Below are positions 63,956-64,000 of a stretch of 64,000 nt of DNA, one piece after another. The stretch lies in contig CAXARI010000102.1 in assembly GCA_963971225.1 (NCBI GenBank), positions 177,206 through 241,205 on the forward strand, read 5' to 3'. Made by a program: the position numbers and the translations under genes. The notes beneath the pieces were generated by a model, which saw nothing but the letters and a program-made list of their open reading frames with translations, was not told where the DNA came from and ran no database searches. Within the stretch, counting starts at the first letter, position 1; each line of letters opens with the position of its first letter. The DNA is from Melieria omissa. Taxonomy: Eukaryota > Arthropoda > Insecta > Diptera > Ulidiidae.

Positions 63956-64000
63956 CCCATTTATGAAAGCTCGAAACTCCAGCTAGGTTTTAAGGTTATT
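63956..64000 (+). repeat. Satellite unit 55, first 45 bp
   Basis: This is the start of a further unit cut by the window edge, with site 17 C and a private AGCTCGAAACTCC. It shows that the array runs on to the right. Confidence 0.95.

Larger units (their letters stand above)
1..64000 (+). repeat. Composite satellite array, ~1180-bp unit, 54 full copies
   Basis: The entire window consists of direct head-to-tail copies of one unit with only scattered substitutions and small indels. No unit is inverted and no unrelated sequence interrupts the array, so no separate intergenic stretches exist. Thirty-six units are exactly 1180 bp; fourteen carry an 18-bp insertion; the few others differ by 1 or 14 bp. 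The unit has five ~175-bp monomer-like segments, one of them split by a 338-bp hAT-like MITE. No open frame with an ATG of gene-like length recurs in the consensus on either strand. Arrays of this kind are typical of centromeric, pericentromeric or sex-chromosome heterochromatin; that location is inference. I do not recognise it as a named satellite. Confidence 0.98.

Noticed and set aside
1..64000. CRISPR-like array
   Set aside because: Repeats are 1180 bp and contiguous with no unique spacers; the regularity is that of satellite DNA.
1..64000. Array of rRNA, histone or other repeated genes
   Set aside because: No frame of gene length is present, and I recognise no rRNA, tRNA or small nuclear RNA motif in the unit on either strand.
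1..64000. The ~359-bp 1.688-type satellite of Drosophila melanogaster, or its Responder satellite
   Set aside because: Neither the ~175-bp monomer length nor the 1180-bp unit matches those families' repeat lengths, and I could not recognise their sequences here. A database search would be needed to name the satellite.

Overview
The whole window is one uninterrupted head-to-tail tandem array. No gene, RNA gene or unique flanking sequence was found. Phased on the string CCCATTTATG, it holds 54 complete units plus a 45-bp partial unit at the right end, all on the + strand, and both window edges fall inside the array. The standard unit is 1180 bp. Every length exception is accounted for: fourteen units carry an 18-bp A/T insertion (two of these also lack 1 bp), two others lack 1 bp, one has a 14-bp deletion and one has a 1-bp gain. 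These add up exactly to the last full unit ending at 63955. The sequence is A+T-rich, non-coding satellite DNA of a eukaryote. A hAT-type element and this style of array would suit an insect such as a fly, but the sequence alone does not settle the species.

Each unit is composite. Offsets 11-669 hold four related monomers A, B, C and D of 174, 183, 176 and 126 bp (D is internally shortened). A fifth monomer, E, is split by a 338-bp insertion at offsets 763-1100. The insertion starts CAGAGGTGC and ends as the inverse of CAGGGGTGCCC, and it is flanked on both sides by the 8-bp repeat ATATAGAT. Short termini of the CAGRG type with an 8-bp target-site duplication are the signature of a non-autonomous hAT element (MITE). 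Leaving out the element and one duplication copy gives E a length of 175 bp, the same as its sisters. The element therefore jumped into an older ~175-bp satellite, and the chimera was then amplified.

A further level lies above the unit. Linked variants sort the units into a few types. Across much of the window the types recur with a five-unit period of about 5.92 kb. Units 4-18 show it, units 8-11 and 13-16 are near-identical 5935-bp-spaced copies sharing private mutations, and units 17-24 and 31-37 repeat the order P-Q-R-P-X. Toward the right (units 39-54) the order breaks down. Hybrid units and rare variants shared at a distance point to unequal exchange and gene conversion.

Sites are given as offsets in the first unit: 17 (C/G), 617 and 660 (the linked body haplotypes CC or TA), 688 (A/T), 831 (G/C), 857 (T/G), 961 (C/T), 971 (G/T), 996 (T/C), an 18-bp indel near 1020 (short/long), 1039 (T/G) and 1050 (T/G). 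Unless a unit entry says otherwise, 961 is C, 1039 is T and 1050 is T.
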